Shown: positions 43,081 through 53,223, numbered from the stretch's first letter. The stretch is 64,000 bases of DNA from Streptomyces sp. NRRL F-5126 (GCF_000721265.1 NZ_JOFZ01000006.1:558001-622000); one strand, 5' to 3'. Notes: generated from the sequence alone by a model not told the origin. Program-made: numbers and translations.

Positions 43081-44765
43081 GATCCACCTCCCGCGAGGAG
43101 CCGGTGCACGGCCGGGTCGCTGAGGCCGAGGAGCGCCGCCGGCCACAGCCCGGCGAGGACGGTGAGCGCGACGAGCGGGCTCCACGCCGCGAACTCGTGG
43201 CCGCGCACGTCCGGGAGGCTGGGCAGCGGCGCGGGAGGAGCGCCCGCTCCGGCCGGTGCGCCGGGAGCGCCGGCGCCGGGCGCCGCGCCGGGAGCACCAG
43301 CGCCGGCCGGAGCAACCAGGCCCGTCTCGTCGGACAGCGCGCCCATGCACACCCGGCGTACGACCGTGAGCAGATACGCGGCGGTGAGCAGGGTGCCCGT
43401 GGCCGCCGCTGACATGAAGACGAGGAACGCCGGGCGGCTGAGGGCGTGGGCGGGGTGGAAGGCGCCGAACATGGTGAGCATCTCGCCCCAGAATCCGGCG
43501 AGTCCCGGCAGTCCGAGCGAGGCGACCGCCGCGAAGGCGAGCAGGCCGCCGAGGCGCGGTGCGCGGCCGTACAGCGCGGCGCCCGTGGCCCCGGCGAGCG
43601 TGTCGAGGTCGGCGGTGCCGTACCGGTCCTTGACCGCGCCGACCAGGAAGAACAGCAGGCCGGTGATGAGCCCGTGTGCGACGTTGGCGAAGAGCGCGCC
43701 GTTGACACCGGTGGGCGTCATGGTGGCGATGCCGAGGAGCACGAAGCCCATGTGGCCGACGGAGGAGTAGGCGATGAGCCGCTTCAGGTCGCCGCCTGCG
43801 CCGCGCCGGACGAGGGCGAGGCAGGCGAGCGATCCGTAGATGATCCCGGCGACGCCGAACGCGGCGAGGTACGGCGCGAACGTCCGCATGCCGTGCGGGG
43901 CGATCGGCAGGACGATACGGACGAAACCGTACGTTCCCATCTTCAGCAGCACACCGGCGAGGAGGACGGAGCCGACGGTCGGCGCGGCCGTGTGGGCATC
44001 GGGGAGCCAGCTGTGCAGCGGCCACATCGGCGTCTTGACGGCGAGTCCGAGCCCGATCGCCAGAACGGCGATGACCTGCACGGACTCACTGAGGCCGCGG
44101 CCGTTGTCAGTGGCGAGTGCCACCATGTCGAACGTACCTGACCGAAGTCCGATCAGGAGCAGTCCGAGCAGCATGATCACGGAGCCGAGCACGGTGTAGA
44201 GGACGAACTTCCAGGCGGCGGCCTGCCTGCCGCCCGGTACGCCCTCGCCGCCGCCCCAGCGCGCGATCAGGAAGTACATCGGGATGAGGACCGTCTCGAA
44301 GGCGAGGAAGAAGAGGATCAGGTCGAGGACGGCGAAGGTGGCGAGCGTGCCGGACTCGAGCAGCAGGAGCAGCGCCACGAAGCCCTTCGCGTGAGGGCCC
44401 TCGGGGGGCTTGAAGTAGCTGTGGAGCGCGCAGAGGAACGACAGCAGGGCGGTCAGCAGGAGGAGGGGGAGCGAGATGCCGTCGATGCCGAGGTGGATGC
44501 GGATGTGCATCGCCGCGATCCAACTGGCGTCCGTCGTGGCCTGCATGGTCGACGCGTGGTGCCGGTCGAAGCCGAGGGCCAGCGCGATCGCGGCGGCGAG
44601 GACGACGCCGCTGACGAGCACGCCGTGGCGCAGCACGGCGTGCTCGGGGCTTCGGCCGCGCAGCCCCGGGGGCGCGGGCAGGAGGGCCGTGGCGGCCCCG
44701 GCCAGCGGGGCGAGAAGGATCAGCACGAGTAGGGACTGCATCACGGGTCCGCTGATATCGAGCAC
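43077..44765 (-). CDS. nuoM: NADH-quinone oxidoreductase-like subunit M
   Basis: A 562-residue antiporter-like subunit. The proton-path residues are present: Glu in FLAFETVLIPMYFLIARW and Lys in GLAVKTPMWPLHSWLPDAHTAAP. It carries an Ala/Gly/Pro-rich low-complexity insertion (about 43223-43320, VAPAGAGAPGAAPGAGAPGA and onward) between the last helices. Start is GTG 44765, 3 bases after the nuoL stop; ATG at 44741 is a possible alternative. Confidence 0.95.
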   Translation of the reverse strand: MLDISGPVMQSLLVLILLAPLAGAATALLPAPPGLRGRSPEHAVLRHGVLVSGVVLAAAIALALGFDRHHASTMQATTDASWIAAMHIRIHLGIDGISLPLLLLTALLSFLCALHSYFKPPEGPHAKGFVALLLLLESGTLATFAVLDLILFFLAFETVLIPMYFLIARWGGGEGVPGGRQAAAWKFVLYTVLGSVIMLLGLLLIGLRSGTFDMVALATDNGRGLSESVQVIAVLAIGLGLAVKTPMWPLHSWLPDAHTAAPTVGSVLLAGVLLKMGTYGFVRIVLPIAPHGMRTFAPYLAAFGVAGIIYGSLACLALVRRGAGGDLKRLIAYSSVGHMGFVLLGIATMTPTGVNGALFANVAHGLITGLLFFLVGAVKDRYGTADLDTLAGATGAALYGRAPRLGGLLAFAAVASLGLPGLAGFWGEMLTMFGAFHPAHALSRPAFLVFMSAAATGTLLTAAYLLTVVRRVCMGALSDETGLVAPAGAGAPGAAPGAGAPGAPAGAGAPPAPLPSLPDVRGHEFAAWSPLVALTVLAGLWPAALLGLSDPAVHRLLAGGGS

Positions 44766-44768
44766 GGC

Positions 44769-46844
44769 TCATACCCCCGCTGCGAAGAGCACGGCGGCGA
44801 TCGCCAGAGCGACGGATCCCGCGAGCAGCGCGCTCAGGTAGGACTGGACGTTTCCGGTCTGCGCGCGGCGTGCCGCGGCGCCGAGCCACCGGGCGCCGGT
44901 GCCCGCTCCGCGTACGTAGGCGTCGACGACCTCCCGGTCGAGGAAGCGGACGAGGCGGGCTCCGGCCTGGACGGTGCGTACGAAGAGGAGGTCGTGGAGC
45001 GCGTCGAGGTGGAAGCCCGCGGCGGCGTGCCGGTGCAGTGGCCCGAGCAGGATCCGGCCCGGGTCGGCGGGGTCGGGCGCGCCGGCGATGTCGCCGTACA
45101 CGACCGGGTGGGCCTCGATGGCCGCCGCCTCGGTGAGCGCGGGCTCCTCGTCCTCGGGGTGCGCGGCGACGGCGCCGAGCGGGGTCCGTTCGAGGCGGGG
45201 GGCGGTGCGGCGCCATGCGCCGTACAGGGTGCCCGCGCCGACGACGGCGACGCCCGCGCCGAGCAGGGAGGTGTTCAGGGCCGGGGTGAGGCGCTGCCCG
45301 TCGAACCAGTCGCCGAGGTACGGGGCGAGCGCGCCGAAGCACACGGTCGGGGCGGCGAGCAGCCACAGGGTGGCGTTCATGGCGAGGGGCTGCCTGCCGT
45401 GCCCGGGGGCGGGCGCGCCGCGGCCGCGGAAGGCGAGGAGCCAGAGGCGGGCGGCGTACGCGCCGGTGAGGAGCGCGGCGACGAGACCGGCGAGCAGCAC
45501 GGTCCAGCCGAGGGCCGCCGAGGCGGTCGGGCCGATGGCACCTGCCGCCACGGCGCCGTCCGCCGGCGTCACGCCGGCCGTGCCCGATGGCGGGACGGAG
45601 CCGCCGAGCGCGGCGTTCTCGGCGGCCCCGAGCACCGACTCCTTGGAGAAGAAGCCCGCGAAGGGAGGGATCGCGGCGAGGGAGAGCAGTCCCGGCGTCA
45701 TCGTCCAGAAGGCGGTGGGGATGCGCCGGGCGAGGCCGCCCATGCGGGAGGTGGCGGCGAGCGAGTTGGTGCCCGCGGCGTGGATGACGACGCCGGCGCC
45801 GAGGAAGAGGAGCGCCTTGAAGGCGCCGTGCGACAGGAGGTGGAAGACGGCGGCGTCACGGTCGCCGAGGGCCAGCGCGCCCGACATGTACCCGAGCTGA
45901 CCGATCGTCGAGTACGCGAGGACGCGCTTGATGTCGTCCTGGGCGAGCGCGGCGAGCGCCGAGCCGACCATCGTGACGGCGGCGGACACGGCGAGGACGA
46001 CGAGCGCGGCGGTGGACGCCGTGAAGACGGGGAGGAGCCGGGCGACGAAGTAGACGCCGGCGGCGACCATTGTCGCCGCGTGGATGAGCGCCGAGACGGG
46101 GGTGGGGCCGGCCATCGCGTCGGGGAGCCATGTGTGCAGGGGGAACTGGGCGGACTTGCCTGCGACCCCGGCGAGGAGGAGGAACGCCACGAGGGTGGGG
46201 TGGTGCAGGCCCCCGGCGGCGACGGTGCCGAGGATGCGCGGGATGCGGAAGCTGCCCGCGTCGTCGGCGAGGGCGAACAGCCCGATGAGGAAGGGGACGT
46301 CGCCGAGCTTGGTGACGAGGAAGGCCTTGATCGAGGCTGCGCGCGCCTCGGGGGTCTCCCAGTAGTGGCCGACGAGGAAGTAGGAGCAGATGCCCATCAC
46401 TTCCCAGCCGACCAGCAGCACCATCAGGTCGCCCGAGTAGACGACGAGGAGCATCGCGGAGGTGAACAGGGAGACGAGAGCGGCGTACGAGGGGTAGCGC
46501 GCGTCGTGGCGCAGGTAGGCGGTCGAGTAGAGCTGCACGCACACCGCCACGACCCCGACCAGCACGGCGACGAGCGCGGCGAAGCCGTCGACGTGCAGGG
46601 AGAGGTCGACGGGGACGGAGCCGGTCGGCGTGAGCCGGGTGGCGGCGTCCAGCGGCGGCGTGCCACTGCCGGCGCCGCCGCCCTGCCGGAAGGCGACGAG
46701 CACGGCGCACACGGCGGCGAGCAGGGTGGGCAGCAGCGCGAGGGGACGCGCGAAGCGCGGCGCGGTGCGGCCCGTGAGCAGGCCGAGTGCCGCGCCGAGG
46801 AAGGGCAGGAGGGGGACGAGTACGGCGAGGGTGGTGGTGGTCAC
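44769..46844 (-). CDS. nuoL: NADH-quinone oxidoreductase-like subunit L
   Basis: A 691-residue subunit of about 16 helices with the long lateral helix at its C-terminus. Conserved Glu in [19 protein letters not shown] and Lys in [33 protein letters not shown] are intact, as is the FSKESVL segment. It is the distal proton-pumping subunit. GTG start at 46844 overlaps the nuoK stop (GTGA). Confidence 0.96.
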   Translation of the reverse strand: MTTTTLAVLVPLLPFLGAALGLLTGRTAPRFARPLALLPTLLAAVCAVLVAFRQGGGAGSGTPPLDAATRLTPTGSVPVDLSLHVDGFAALVAVLVGVVAVCVQLYSTAYLRHDARYPSYAALVSLFTSAMLLVVYSGDLMVLLVGWEVMGICSYFLVGHYWETPEARAASIKAFLVTKLGDVPFLIGLFALADDAGSFRIPRILGTVAAGGLHHPTLVAFLLLAGVAGKSAQFPLHTWLPDAMAGPTPVSALIHAATMVAAGVYFVARLLPVFTASTAALVVLAVSAAVTMVGSALAALAQDDIKRVLAYSTIGQLGYMSGALALGDRDAAVFHLLSHGAFKALLFLGAGVVIHAAGTNSLAATSRMGGLARRIPTAFWTMTPGLLSLAAIPPFAGFFSKESVLGAAENAALGGSVPPSGTAGVTPADGAVAAGAIGPTASAALGWTVLLAGLVAALLTGAYAARLWLLAFRGRGAPAPGHGRQPLAMNATLWLLAAPTVCFGALAPYLGDWFDGQRLTPALNTSLLGAGVAVVGAGTLYGAWRRTAPRLERTPLGAVAAHPEDEEPALTEAAAIEAHPVVYGDIAGAPDPADPGRILLGPLHRHAAAGFHLDALHDLLFVRTVQAGARLVRFLDREVVDAYVRGAGTGARWLGAAARRAQTGNVQSYLSALLAGSVALAIAAVLFAAGV

Positions 46845-47203
46845 GCGCCGGCCTCTGCATTCGTCGCCGGGGGTACGGCGGGGTCATCGTCCATGGCGGG
46901 CTCCGACGTGTCGCGGAGCCGGTCGATGTCCGAGGTGCCACGGGTGCGGTGGACCATCAGGACGATCGCCAGGCCGATCCCGATCTCCGCGGCCGCGATG
47001 GCGATGACGAACAGGGTGAGGGCCTGGCCCGCGTGCAGGCTGTCGCGGAGCCAGGCGTCGAAGGCGACGAGGTTGAGGTTGACGGCGTTGAGCATCAACT
47101 CGACGGACATCAGGACGAGGATCGCGTTGCGCCGGGCCAGCACGCCGTACACGCCGGTGCAGAACAGGAGGACCGAGAGGACGGCCGGATAGACGAGGTG
47201 CAT
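46841..47203 (-). CDS. nuoK: NADH-quinone oxidoreductase-like subunit K
   Basis: A 120-residue, three-helix MrpC-like subunit. Both membrane glutamates important for proton transfer are present ([19 protein letters not shown] and [18 protein letters not shown]). A hydrophilic C-terminal tail follows. The ATG at 47203 overlaps the nuoJ stop (TGATG). Confidence 0.96.
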   Translation of the reverse strand: MHLVYPAVLSVLLFCTGVYGVLARRNAILVLMSVELMLNAVNLNLVAFDAWLRDSLHAGQALTLFVIAIAAAEIGIGLAIVLMVHRTRGTSDIDRLRDTSEPAMDDDPAVPPATNAEAGA

Positions 47204-47808
47204 CAGCTATGCCGCTCCCCGGAGCGCGAGGCCCGGCCGTGGGCGTCCGCACCGCGCTTGCGGGAGAGGACGATCGCGCCGACCAGCGCGGCGAGCAGCA
47301 GGACGGACAGCGCCTCGAAAGGCAGCACCCAGTGGCGGAACAGCGCCTGCCCCGTCACCTTGGTGGATCCGTGTGCCGGCCCGCCCAGGTCGATCCAGGT
47401 GGCGCGGAAGGCGTCCGTCACCACCCACACGAGGGTGGCCGCCGCCGCGACGGCCACCGCGAGGGCGGCGGGGCGCCCGGCCGAGTCCGCGTCGGGTGAG
47501 CGGCCGATGGGGGCCTTGGTGAGCATCAGCCCGAACAGGAGCAGCACGACGATGGACCCGACGTAGATCAGGACCTGCACCCAGGCGATGAACTCGGCGG
47601 TGAGCAGCAGGTACTCGACGGCGAGGCCGCCGAGCGCGACGACGAGCCAGAGCGCGGCGTGCACGAGCTGACGGGTCGTGACGGTCAGGACGGCCGCGCC
47701 GAGGGTGACGACGCCGACGAGGAGGAAGACGATCTCCACCCCGCTCGGCGACAGGAAGCCGTGCCCGGCCGCGGCACGGACGGCCGCGCCGTGGGTCGCA
47801 AGGTTCAC
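47203..47808 (-). CDS. nuoJ: NADH-quinone oxidoreductase-like subunit J
   Basis: A 201-residue subunit with five membrane helices; [32 protein letters not shown] carries the pi-bulge-type helix 3 ([14 protein letters not shown]). GTG start at 47808 overlaps the nuoI stop (GTGA). Confidence 0.95.
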   Translation of the reverse strand: MNLATHGAAVRAAAGHGFLSPSGVEIVFLLVGVVTLGAAVLTVTTRQLVHAALWLVVALGGLAVEYLLLTAEFIAWVQVLIYVGSIVVLLLFGLMLTKAPIGRSPDADSAGRPAALAVAVAAAATLVWVVTDAFRATWIDLGGPAHGSTKVTGQALFRHWVLPFEALSVLLLAALVGAIVLSRKRGADAHGRASRSGERHS

Positions 47809-48434
47809 GAGGCGTCCTCCCCCGTCTGCCCTGTCTCGCCCGTCTCCCCCGTCTCGCTCGTCTCGTCCGTCTCGCCCGTCTCACCCGGCCGCGTGTCCCC
47901 GGCGGCCCGGCGCTCCGCGGCGAGGCGGTCCGCCGCCTTGCGGGCGGCCGCCACCTCCTTGGGCTCCTCGGCAGCCGGGTCGAGCGCGGGCGGCTCCGGC
48001 ACGGTCCACATCCACTCGCGGAGCTTGTCGCGCTCGTGGGTGAGGTCGCGGATGTCCGTCTCGGCGTACTCGAACTCGGGCGACCAGAACAGGGCGTCGA
48101 AGGGGCAGACGTCGACGCAGATGCCGCAGTACATGCAGAGCGCGAAGTCGATGGCGAAGCGGTCGAGCACGTTCCTGCTGCGCTCACGCCCCCCGGGCGC
48201 GACGGGCGGCACGGTCTCCTTGTGGGAGTCGATGTAGATGCACCAGTCGGGGCACTCGCGCGCGCACAGCATGCACACCGTGCAGTTCTCCTCGAACAGG
48301 CCGATGACGCCGCGCGAGCGTGGCGGCAGTTCGGGGAGGGCCTCCGGGTACTGCTCGGTGACCGTCTTGCGGGTCATCGTGCGGAGGGTGACGGCGAGGC
48401 CCTTGGCGAGCCCGCTGCCGGGGATCGGGGACAT
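47805..48434 (-). CDS. nuoI: NADH-quinone oxidoreductase-like subunit I (2x[4Fe-4S])
   Basis: A 209-residue iron-sulfur subunit. Two clusters are encoded by [15 protein letters not shown] and [12 protein letters not shown], in a TYKY-type core of about 135 residues. The last 65 residues are hydrophilic and end in a repetitive [19 protein letters not shown] tail, coded by a degenerate 9-base repeat (47815-47885). The ATG at 48434 overlaps the nuoH stop (TGATG); longer frames reading upstream are the frame-shifted shadow of nuoH. It would carry electrons from a ferredoxin-like donor toward NuoB. Confidence 0.95.
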   Translation of the reverse strand: MSPIPGSGLAKGLAVTLRTMTRKTVTEQYPEALPELPPRSRGVIGLFEENCTVCMLCARECPDWCIYIDSHKETVPPVAPGGRERSRNVLDRFAIDFALCMYCGICVDVCPFDALFWSPEFEYAETDIRDLTHERDKLREWMWTVPEPPALDPAAEEPKEVAAARKAADRLAAERRAAGDTRPGETGETDETSETGETGETGQTGEDAS

Positions 48435-49402
48435 CAGCTGATCACGACCTTGACGACGCCGGTGAGGGCGATCTGGGCGAGGGCGAGCGGGATGAGGACG
48501 GTCCAGGCGAGCTTCTGCAGCTGGTCCTCGCGCAGCCGCGGGTAGCTGACGCGGAGCCAGATGACGACGAACGCGAGCACGGCGGTCTTCAGCAGGGTCC
48601 ACAGCCAGCCGAGCCCGTCGGCGCCGAACGGCCCGTGCCAGCCGCCGAGGAAGAGGACGGCGGTGAGGCCGGACAGGACGACGATGCCCGCGTACTCGGC
48701 GAGCAGGAACAGCGCGAACCGCAGCCCCGTGTACTCGGTGTACGCGCCGAAGATGATCTCGGAGTCGGCGACGGGCATGTCGAACGGCGGCCGCTGCAGC
48801 TCGGCGAGCCCCGCCACGAAGAACACTGCGCCGCCGACGATCTGCCAGGGCACCCACCACCAGTGGAAGGCGTCCAGCACGCCGATGAGCGACACGGTGC
48901 CCGCCGCCATGGCGACGGACGCGGCGGCGAGCAGCATCGGCAGCTCGTAGGCGAGGAGCTGGGCGGCGGTGCGCAGACCGCCGAGCAGGGAGAACTTGTT
49001 CGCGGACGCCCAGCCGGCCATGAGCGAACCGAGCACGCCCACGCCCATGACGGCGAGCACGTAGAAGAGACCCGCGTCGATCGCCTGGCCCACGGCGCCC
49101 TCGCCGGGACCCACGGGGATCGCGATCAGCACGAGGAGGTACGGCAGGAGCGCGACGGCCGGCGCGAGCCGGAAGACACCGCGGTCGGCGTCCGCGGGGA
49201 CGACGTCCTCCTTCTGGGCGAACTTCACCCCGTCCGCGACGAGCTGGGCCCAGCCGTGGAAACCGCCCGCGTGCATGGGGCCGAGGCGGCCCTGCATGTG
49301 CGCCATGACCTTGTGCTCGGCCTGGCCCACGAGCAGCGGGAACGCGAGGAAGGCGACGAACACGGCGGCCAGCCGCAGGACGACGTCGAGAGCGCCGTTC
49401 AC
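48434..49402 (-). CDS. nuoH: NADH-quinone oxidoreductase-like subunit H
   Basis: A 322-residue membrane subunit of eight or so helices that forms the quinone entry site. Conserved: [23 protein letters not shown] (read in two pieces) and [38 protein letters not shown]. In the loop normally PFDLPEAExE the first Glu is Val here (PVADSE). GTG start at 49402 overlaps the nuoC stop. Confidence 0.95.
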   Translation of the reverse strand: MNGALDVVLRLAAVFVAFLAFPLLVGQAEHKVMAHMQGRLGPMHAGGFHGWAQLVADGVKFAQKEDVVPADADRGVFRLAPAVALLPYLLVLIAIPVGPGEGAVGQAIDAGLFYVLAVMGVGVLGSLMAGWASANKFSLLGGLRTAAQLLAYELPMLLAAASVAMAAGTVSLIGVLDAFHWWWVPWQIVGGAVFFVAGLAELQRPPFDMPVADSEIIFGAYTEYTGLRFALFLLAEYAGIVVLSGLTAVLFLGGWHGPFGADGLGWLWTLLKTAVLAFVVIWLRVSYPRLREDQLQKLAWTVLIPLALAQIALTGVVKVVIS

Positions 49403-50637
49403 GCGCCCTCCCCGCGGGGGCCCGCATCGCCGTGCGCGTCCGGCCCGTTCACGTCACGCACGTCGCCGTCCGCGCCCGGGGCGCCCGTGTCGTCATTGTC
49501 GTCGGGCGCGTCCGACGCGTCGGGGGCGTGACGTCGCGCTGGAGCGTCCGCGCCGGACGGGTCCCCGGCGGGCGCGTTCCCGCCGTCCGTGCCGTCGGCG
49601 CGCCCGGCGCTATCGGGGGCTTCGCCGCCCGGGTGCGCGGGCGCCTGCCGGTGCCACGGGGCGTCGGAGCGCCGAGCCTCGCCGCGACCGTCGCGGCCGC
49701 CCGCCGTCCCCCCGCGGCCCGTTTTCCCGGCCGCCGGGGCCTCCGGGGCCGGTGTCCCGCCGGCCGCCCGGTCCTCGGCCGGGGGCGCCTGCCGATCGCC
49801 GGCCTCCCGCTGCGAGGCCGAGCCCCCCGACGCGCTGCGGGCGCGGCGCGGCCGCCCGGCCGCCGGGCGTTGCGCGCCGCCCGACGTGTCGCCCGCCGCC
49901 GCGGGCCCCTCCGGAGCGGCGGCGGGGCCCTCTTCTCGCTGCGTGGCGGAACCGGCCGACGCGCTGCGGTTCCTGCGCGGCCTGCGGGTGGCCTCGCCTG
50001 GCGGGGCCGAGCGCGGTGTCCTGCCCGGTTCGCGCGGGGCCTCTCCCTTGTGCGGACCCCACTCGTTCGGGTCGGGAACGCCTGGCGGAAGCATCGGGCG
50101 GCGCCTCGGCGACCCCGACTCGCCGGGATCCTTCGCGCCGGGCCACGCCTTGACGACGCGGGCCGCGAGCACGAAGTCCTTGCGCAGCGGGTGGCCCTCG
50201 AAGGTGTCGGGGAGCAGCAGCGGCGACAGGCCGGGGTGGCCGGGGAACGCGATGCCGAACATCTCGTGCGTCTCCCGCTCGTGCCAGGCCGCGCCCGCGT
50301 ACACGCCGACCGCCGTCGGCAGCTCCGCGGCATCGCGCGGCAGCGCGGTGCGCACGAGCAGCGCCCGTACCGCACGGTCCCCCACCGCGAAGACGCGGGC
50401 CGAGACCCGGAAGCCCGCGGGCCCCTCGTCGACCGCGCTGAGCCAGTCGAAGTAGTCGCAGCCCAGCAGGGACCGCGCGGTGCTGAGGGCGTCGAGCCAG
50501 CCCGTCGCGGGCACGTCCACCGTCAGCAGGCCGTACGACAGGTCGGCTGTGGCGTCCTCGCCGAAGACGTCGGCCACCGACGCCGGGAGCCCGTCGTACG
50601 CCGCACGCGCCTCGCGCGTCTCGTCCGCCTCGCTCAT
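49399..50637 (-). CDS. nuoC: NADH-quinone oxidoreductase-like subunit C with long disordered tail
   Basis: A 412-residue protein. Residues about 25-165 are a normal 30-kDa subunit: [20 protein letters not shown] and [14 protein letters not shown]. The following 240 residues are a proline-, arginine-, glycine- and aspartate-rich extension of low complexity, with two copies of an RRxRSASxGSAxQRE motif (near 49940-49995 and 49805-49860). It is not a NuoCD fusion: no NuoD motifs occur. Start ATG 50637 overlaps the nuoB stop (TGATG). Composition of the tail differs from the rest of the operon. Confidence 0.9.
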   Translation of the reverse strand: MSEADETREARAAYDGLPASVADVFGEDATADLSYGLLTVDVPATGWLDALSTARSLLGCDYFDWLSAVDEGPAGFRVSARVFAVGDRAVRALLVRTALPRDAAELPTAVGVYAGAAWHERETHEMFGIAFPGHPGLSPLLLPDTFEGHPLRKDFVLAARVVKAWPGAKDPGESGSPRRRPMLPPGVPDPNEWGPHKGEAPREPGRTPRSAPPGEATRRPRRNRSASAGSATQREEGPAAAPEGPAAAGDTSGGAQRPAAGRPRRARSASGGSASQREAGDRQAPPAEDRAAGGTPAPEAPAAGKTGRGGTAGGRDGRGEARRSDAPWHRQAPAHPGGEAPDSAGRADGTDGGNAPAGDPSGADAPARRHAPDASDAPDDNDDTGAPGADGDVRDVNGPDAHGDAGPRGEGA

Positions 50638-51275
50638 CAGGGGCCCTCCGCGCCCGGACCAGCGCCCGGACCCGCGCCCGCGTCCGGCGGCGGAACGAGG
50701 CCGCTGCGCAGCTGCGCGGTCGACGGGGAAGCCTGCTGCGCGTACCGCTGCCCCAGCGACTCCGCGGCGATCTTCTCCTGCAGCTTGAGGATGCCCTGGA
50801 GCAGCGCCTCGGGCCGCGGCGGGCAGCCGGGGACGTACACGTCGACGGGGATGATCTGGTCGACGCCCTTGGTCACCGCGTACGAGTCCCAGTACGGGCC
50901 GCCGCAGTTGGAGCAGGCGCCGAAGGAGATCACGTACTTCGGCTCGGGCATCTGCTCGTACAGCCGCTTGACCGCGGGCGCCATCTTGTCCGTGACCGTG
51001 CCGGAGACGACCATCAGGTCCGCCTGTCGCGGTCCTGGTGCGAACGGGATCACGCCGAGCCTGATGAAGTCGTGCCGTGCCATGGAGGCCGCGATGAACT
51101 CGATCGCGCAGCACGCGAGGCCGAAGTTGAAGACCCACAGGCTGTAGCGCCTGCCCCAGTTCAGGACGACCTTCATCGGCTGCGGCGCGAGCCGCGAGAG
51201 GGCGCCGAGGCGCCGGGGCTCCGGCAGCGGCTCGGGCCCCTGCTCGGTGCCGGCGGGCGGCGGGGTCACGTCCAT
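50637..51275 (-). CDS. nuoB: NADH-quinone oxidoreductase-like subunit B ([4Fe-4S] N2)
   Basis: A 212-residue subunit carrying the last cluster of the chain. The cysteines are visible: the tandem pair in [15 protein letters not shown] and [28 protein letters not shown] and [15 protein letters not shown] are diagnostic. A short Gly/Ala/Pro tail ends it. The ATG at 51275 lies 10 bases inside the nuoA 3' end. Confidence 0.96.
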   Translation of the reverse strand: MDVTPPPAGTEQGPEPLPEPRRLGALSRLAPQPMKVVLNWGRRYSLWVFNFGLACCAIEFIAASMARHDFIRLGVIPFAPGPRQADLMVVSGTVTDKMAPAVKRLYEQMPEPKYVISFGACSNCGGPYWDSYAVTKGVDQIIPVDVYVPGCPPRPEALLQGILKLQEKIAAESLGQRYAQQASPSTAQLRSGLVPPPDAGAGPGAGPGAEGP

Positions 51276-51658
51276 TCCAGGACGCCCTTCTTCCATGCGT
51301 AGAGCAGTCCCACGGCGAGGAAGCCGAGGAAGACGAACATTTCGACCAGCGTGGTGACGCCGTACCCGGGAGCGGCGAAGACAGTCGCCCAGGGGAAGAG
51401 GAACACGGAATCCACGGCGAAGATCACGTAGAGGAACGCGTACACGTAGTACCGGACCTGCGTGTGGGCCCAGCCCTCGCCGACCGGGTCGACGCCGCAC
51501 TCGTACGTGAGCAGCTTCTCCGGGGTCGGCACGGCCGGACGCAGCAGCCGGCTCGCGCCGAAGGCGACCGCGACGAACAGCACGCCGAGGACGGCGAGCA
51601 GCCCCACCACCGAGTAGCCGCGGAAGTAGCCCGCAGCGAGAACGACCGCTTCCGGCAC
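51266..51658 (-). CDS. nuoA: NADH-quinone oxidoreductase-like subunit A
   Basis: A 130-residue, three-helix subunit. The quinone-loop [12 protein letters not shown] and the [24 protein letters not shown] helix are recognisable. The usual acidic pair (FDVE..FLFPW) reads [11 protein letters not shown]: the Asp is Ala and the Glu is Asp. I choose the GTG at 51658 ([10 protein letters not shown]) over the longer in-frame start at 51709 because it gives normal length. It is the first gene of the cluster, with a promoter about 70 bases upstream. Confidence 0.92.
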   Translation of the reverse strand: MPEAVVLAAGYFRGYSVVGLLAVLGVLFVAVAFGASRLLRPAVPTPEKLLTYECGVDPVGEGWAHTQVRYYVYAFLYVIFAVDSVFLFPWATVFAAPGYGVTTLVEMFVFLGFLAVGLLYAWKKGVLEWT

Positions 51659-51728
51659 GTCCGCCCCTCGCTCCCTCACGTCGTGCACGTCGTGTCCGAC
51701 TGCGCACATACCGGCTGTATGGAGCCGA

Positions 51729-51756
51729 AGTCTAGGCCCTGATAAAGACGGGGTAA
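51729..51756 (-). promoter_or_regulatory. nuo operon promoter
   Basis: On the minus strand TTACCC (51756-51751), a 16-base spacer and TAGACT (51734-51729), about 70 bases before the nuoA GTG. Confidence 0.55.
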
Positions 51757-51827
51757 GCGGCCCGCCCCCGCCTTGCCCCCGCCCAGCGGCCTCTCGTGTC
51801 CCCAGCGGCCTGACGCGGGCGCCCGGG

Positions 51828-51847
51828 GGGTGGGGCTAGCCCCACCC
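51828..51847. promoter_or_regulatory. Perfect 20-base palindrome in the nuo/kinase intergenic region
   Basis: GGGTGGGGCT and AGCCCCACCC form a perfect palindrome with no spacer, centred in the 194-base gap between divergent nuoA and the first sensor kinase, about 57 bases before the kinase ATG. The symmetry fits a dimeric regulator such as the NarL-type response regulator encoded at 54844. A transcribed hairpin is less likely because there is no loop. Confidence 0.65.
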
Positions 51848-51903
51848 GCAAGTCTTCGGACTACCCCATGGCGCGGCGCCGCGGCGACCGGCAGGCTTGT
51901 GGC

Positions 51904-53193
51904 ATGACCGCGAGTCCACGCCCGAGTGGCGTCCCGTACGGCGGCCCGGGCGGCCGTGGTGCCGCCGAGGCCGCTCCGCCACCGGCGCGTTTCGCGTTCG
52001 GCCGGCACACGTGGAAGGAGATCGCGCACCTCCTGGCGAATTTCCCGGCCTCGCTCGTGGGGTTCGTCTACGTGGTGACGACGCTCGCGCTGGGCGCCGG
52101 CATGTCCGTGACGGTGGTCGGCCTGCCGCTCCTGGTGGCGGGGCTCGCCGGCACGCGCGTGTTCGGCCGGCTGGAGCGCGCGCGTGCGCGCCGGCTGCTC
52201 GGCGTGCGGATCGACGAGCCGAGCCCGATGTACCGCCGTGCGGGCAGCGGGTTCGTGAGCCGCATGGTGGCGGCGCTGAAGGACCCGGTGGGCTGGCGCA
52301 CTGCGCTGTACGCGCTCGTGCGGCTCCCCTGGTCCGTCCTCACCTTCGCCGTGACGCTGACGGGGGTGTTCGTGCTGTGGCCGGTGCTCCCCTTCATCGC
52401 GCGCGGGATGACGAACGTGGACCGGGCGATGGTGCGCGGCCTGCTGTCGCCCGACGACGCGCTTGAGGCACGCGTCGCGGAGCTGGAGTCGGGCCGGGGC
52501 GTCGTCGTGGACACGGCCGCCGCCGACCTGCGCCGCATCGAGCGCGATCTGCACGACGGCGCCCAGGCGAGGCTCGTCGCCCTCGCCATGGGCCTCGGCC
52601 TCGCGAAGGAGAAGCTGCTGGAGGATCCGGACGCGGCCGCGGCGATGGTGGACGAGGCGCACGGCGAGGTGAAGCTCGCACTCCAGGAGCTGCGGGATCT
52701 CGCGCGCGGTATCCACCCCGCCGTGCTCACGGACCGGGGGCTGAGCGCCGCCCTGTCGTCCGTGGCGTCCCGCTGCACGGTGCCGGTGAAGGTGACGGTC
52801 GATCTCGACGAGCGGCCGGCCGAGGCCATCGAGGGCATCGCCTACTTCACGGTCTCCGAGCTGCTCCAGAACATCAGCAAGCACAGCGGGGCCAAGAGCG
52901 CGACGGTCGACGTGTGGCGTGCGCACGACCGGATGCTGATACAGGTCCATGACGACGGGGGCGGCGGGGCGCGCCTTGACGGCGGCACGGGCATGTCGGG
53001 CCTCGCGGACCGGCTGGGCGCGGTCGACGGCCTGTTCGTCCTCGACTCCCCCGCCGGCGGCCCGACGACGGTCACGGCGGAGCTGCCCTGGCGGCGCCGG
53101 CGCGGCGCGTCCGCGGGGAGCGGCCGGGCCGGCGGGGAGCCGCGCTCCCGTGAGGCGCGCGGCGCGCGCGAGGTGGGGAAAACCCGAGGGTGA
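51904..53193 (+). CDS. Sensor histidine kinase (HisKA_3), paralogue 1
   Basis: A 429-residue membrane kinase. Residues about 35-190 hold the actinobacterial four-helix membrane sensor region (HLLANFPASLVGFVYVVTTLA, MSVTVVGLPLLVAG and two later spans). His217 in ERDLHDGAQARLVALAM is the phosphorylation site; the ATPase part has the N-box LLQNISKHSGA and G-boxes DDGGGGAR and GTGMSGLADRLGAV. The carboxyl tail is Arg/Gly-rich. It is paralogous to the second kinase (53352). ATG at 51904. Confidence 0.93.
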   Translation: MTASPRPSGVPYGGPGGRGAAEAAPPPARFAFGRHTWKEIAHLLANFPASLVGFVYVVTTLALGAGMSVTVVGLPLLVAGLAGTRVFGRLERARARRLLGVRIDEPSPMYRRAGSGFVSRMVAALKDPVGWRTALYALVRLPWSVLTFAVTLTGVFVLWPVLPFIARGMTNVDRAMVRGLLSPDDALEARVAELESGRGVVVDTAAADLRRIERDLHDGAQARLVALAMGLGLAKEKLLEDPDAAAAMVDEAHGEVKLALQELRDLARGIHPAVLTDRGLSAALSSVASRCTVPVKVTVDLDERPAEAIEGIAYFTVSELLQNISKHSGAKSATVDVWRAHDRMLIQVHDDGGGGARLDGGTGMSGLADRLGAVDGLFVLDSPAGGPTTVTAELPWRRRRGASAGSGRAGGEPRSREARGAREVGKTRG

Positions 53194-53197
53194 GAAC

Positions 53198-53223
53198 GGC
53201 GACCGTCCTCATGGTGGGACGGT
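53198..53223 (+). terminator. Hairpin between the two kinase genes
   Basis: CGACCGTCC pairs perfectly with GGACGGTCG around an 8-base loop, 5 bases after the stop of the first kinase. Partial terminator or mRNA stabiliser; it also argues against kinase 2 starting this far upstream. Confidence 0.55.

Noticed and set aside
43077..44765. NuoM Ala/Gly/Pro insertion considered as a frame error
   Set aside because: The frame reads on cleanly into the final helices; it looks like a genuine low-complexity insertion.
47805..49427. 540-codon frame joining nuoI to the nuoH region
   Set aside because: The first part is an out-of-frame reading of nuoH; nuoI starts at its own ATG at 48434.
49399..50180. 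NuoC tail considered as a hidden NuoD
   Set aside because: No NuoD motifs (such as HxxRGxE-like or DxxGxP segments) occur in the tail; it is low-complexity.
49399..51138. 579-codon frame suggesting a NuoB-NuoC fusion
   Set aside because: NuoC has its own ATG at 50637 overlapping the nuoB stop; the upstream part is a frame-shifted reading of nuoB.
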